A stretch of 5,799 nucleotides of DNA from Nitrospira sp. (GTDB lineage Bacteria > UBA9089 > CG2-30-40-21 > SBAY01): contig SBAY01000157.1 in the NCBI GenBank assembly GCA_005239945.1, positions 1 through 5,799 on the forward strand. The letters run 5' to 3'. Positions 5,356 to 5,799 of the stretch are shown piece by piece. The position numbers and the translations under genes are program-made. Under the pieces are notes generated by a model. That model saw only the letters and a list, made by a program, of their open reading frames with translations. It ran no database searches and had not been told where the DNA came from. The stretch's first letter is position 1, and the number at the start of each line of letters is the position of its first letter.

Positions 5356-5695
5356 TGAACCTTTTTTAGTTATGGCACTAAAAATCAGGCTGGAAATGGT
5401 AGGATATGAGGTAATTACTGCGTATGATGGATTAGAGGGATTGAATAAAGCAAGAGAGGAAGAGCCTGATTTAATTCTTCTTGATGTGATGCTGCCTAAA
5501 AAAAATGGCTACCAGGTATGTCAACTATTAAAATTTGATGAGCAATATAAGCATATACCTATTATTATGTTAACCGCTAAAGGACAGAAAACTGATAAGG
5601 AGTGGGGAGAGAAGACAGGAGCAGATGTCTATATGACCAAGCCTTTTGAGGATGCAGAATTACTGGCTAAGATAAAGGAATTATTGGGAGAATAG
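5324..5695 (+). CDS. Stand-alone receiver (CheY-like), second of a tandem pair
   Basis: This 123-residue receiver follows and overlaps the preceding one by 32 bp. It has the D10-D11-E12 cluster in KILVVDDEPF, phosphoacceptor D54 in LILLDVMLPKKNG, T84 in IIMLTAK, and K106 in YMTKPF, so it should be phosphorylatable. It ends right after the last receiver helix (AKIKELLGE), with no output domain. The two receivers are similar throughout (VITAxxGxE, PDLxLLD, KPFExxxLxAxIKE), which suggests tandem duplication. Its ribosome binding site (GAAGG, 5316-5320) is only 3 nt from the ATG, so initiation probably depends on ribosomes terminating at 5355. It ends with TAG, which shows that TAG is an ordinary stop in this genome. 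With the kinase and first receiver it forms a three-gene operon. Confidence 0.95.
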   Translation: MSKKKILVVDDEPFLVMALKIRLEMVGYEVITAYDGLEGLNKAREEEPDLILLDVMLPKKNGYQVCQLLKFDEQYKHIPIIMLTAKGQKTDKEWGEKTGADVYMTKPFEDAELLAKIKELLGE

Positions 5696-5706
5696 ATAAG
5701 CTGGAG

Positions 5707-5789
5707 TTTCGTGAATTTATTCCATAAGAATCACGAAATCACGAAAGTATAAAAGCACGAAAAAATATATATTCCTTATTCCTTTTCGT
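5707..5789. repeat. TTTCGTGA / TCACGAAA repeat cluster downstream of the receiver operon
   Basis: TTTCGTGA (5707-5714) is inverted at TCACGAAA (5731-5738), giving an 8-bp stem with a 16-nt loop. TCACGAAA repeats in tandem at 5739-5746, and a related GCACGAAAA lies at 5755-5763. A second pairing, ACGAAAA (5757-5763) with TTTTCGT (5783-5789), precedes a weakly T-rich ATTTTCTT. The cluster may help end the kinase-receiver transcript, but neither hairpin is a strong terminator. It looks like a short dispersed intergenic repeat. Confidence 0.55.
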
Positions 5790-5799
5790 ATTTTCTTGA

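Overview
The window is AT-rich, gene-dense bacterial DNA dominated by two-component signalling genes. A sigma-54-dependent response regulator, stand-alone receivers, a six-pass membrane histidine kinase and many short intergenic repeats suggest a Gram-negative-type or candidate-phylum bacterium, possibly from a metagenome. That placement is an inference; no rRNA or other phylogenetic marker is present. TAA, TGA and TAG all end recognisable genes here (TAG ends the last one), so the standard bacterial code applies.

Layout. 1-293 holds nothing I can recognise. 294-353 is a long hairpin. 399-888 is a tight two-gene operon, DUF4258 then DUF2283, with the look of a toxin-antitoxin pair. 921-1070 is the N-terminal remnant of a GxxExxY (PDDEXK_3-like) gene, cut off where a small repeat-like segment with imperfect inverted ends (1069-1152) begins. 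On the minus strand, 2765 to 1193 encodes a 95-residue histidine-kinase dimerisation domain with no catalytic domain, overlapping an intact NtrC/AtoC-type sigma-54 activator. 2787-3077 is an inverted-repeat element whose arms are built of 7-bp tandem repeats. 3094-3170 holds back-to-back promoters. The plus-strand one is a perfect sigma-70 consensus and drives a membrane histidine kinase (3195-4982) followed by two overlapping receiver-only regulators (4957-5355 and 5324-5695). The last 100 bases carry TTTCGTGA-type repeats.

How the genes may work together. The membrane kinase should autophosphorylate and pass phosphate to one or both CheY-like receivers encoded with it. The divergent dimerisation-domain protein cannot bind ATP by itself. 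It is either the remnant of a kinase or a phosphotransfer protein phosphorylated by another kinase, and it is translationally coupled to the sigma-54 activator. The membrane kinase also carries a degenerate GGDEF domain at its C-terminus.

The main oddities are an in-frame TAG at codon 18 of the membrane kinase, the catalytic-domain-less kinase, the heptad-repeat inverted element that probably forms the 5' leader of the minus-strand operon, and the same out-of-frame overlap at all three kinase/receiver junctions: each upstream gene stops at a TGA inside the next receiver's conserved Asp-Asp codons.
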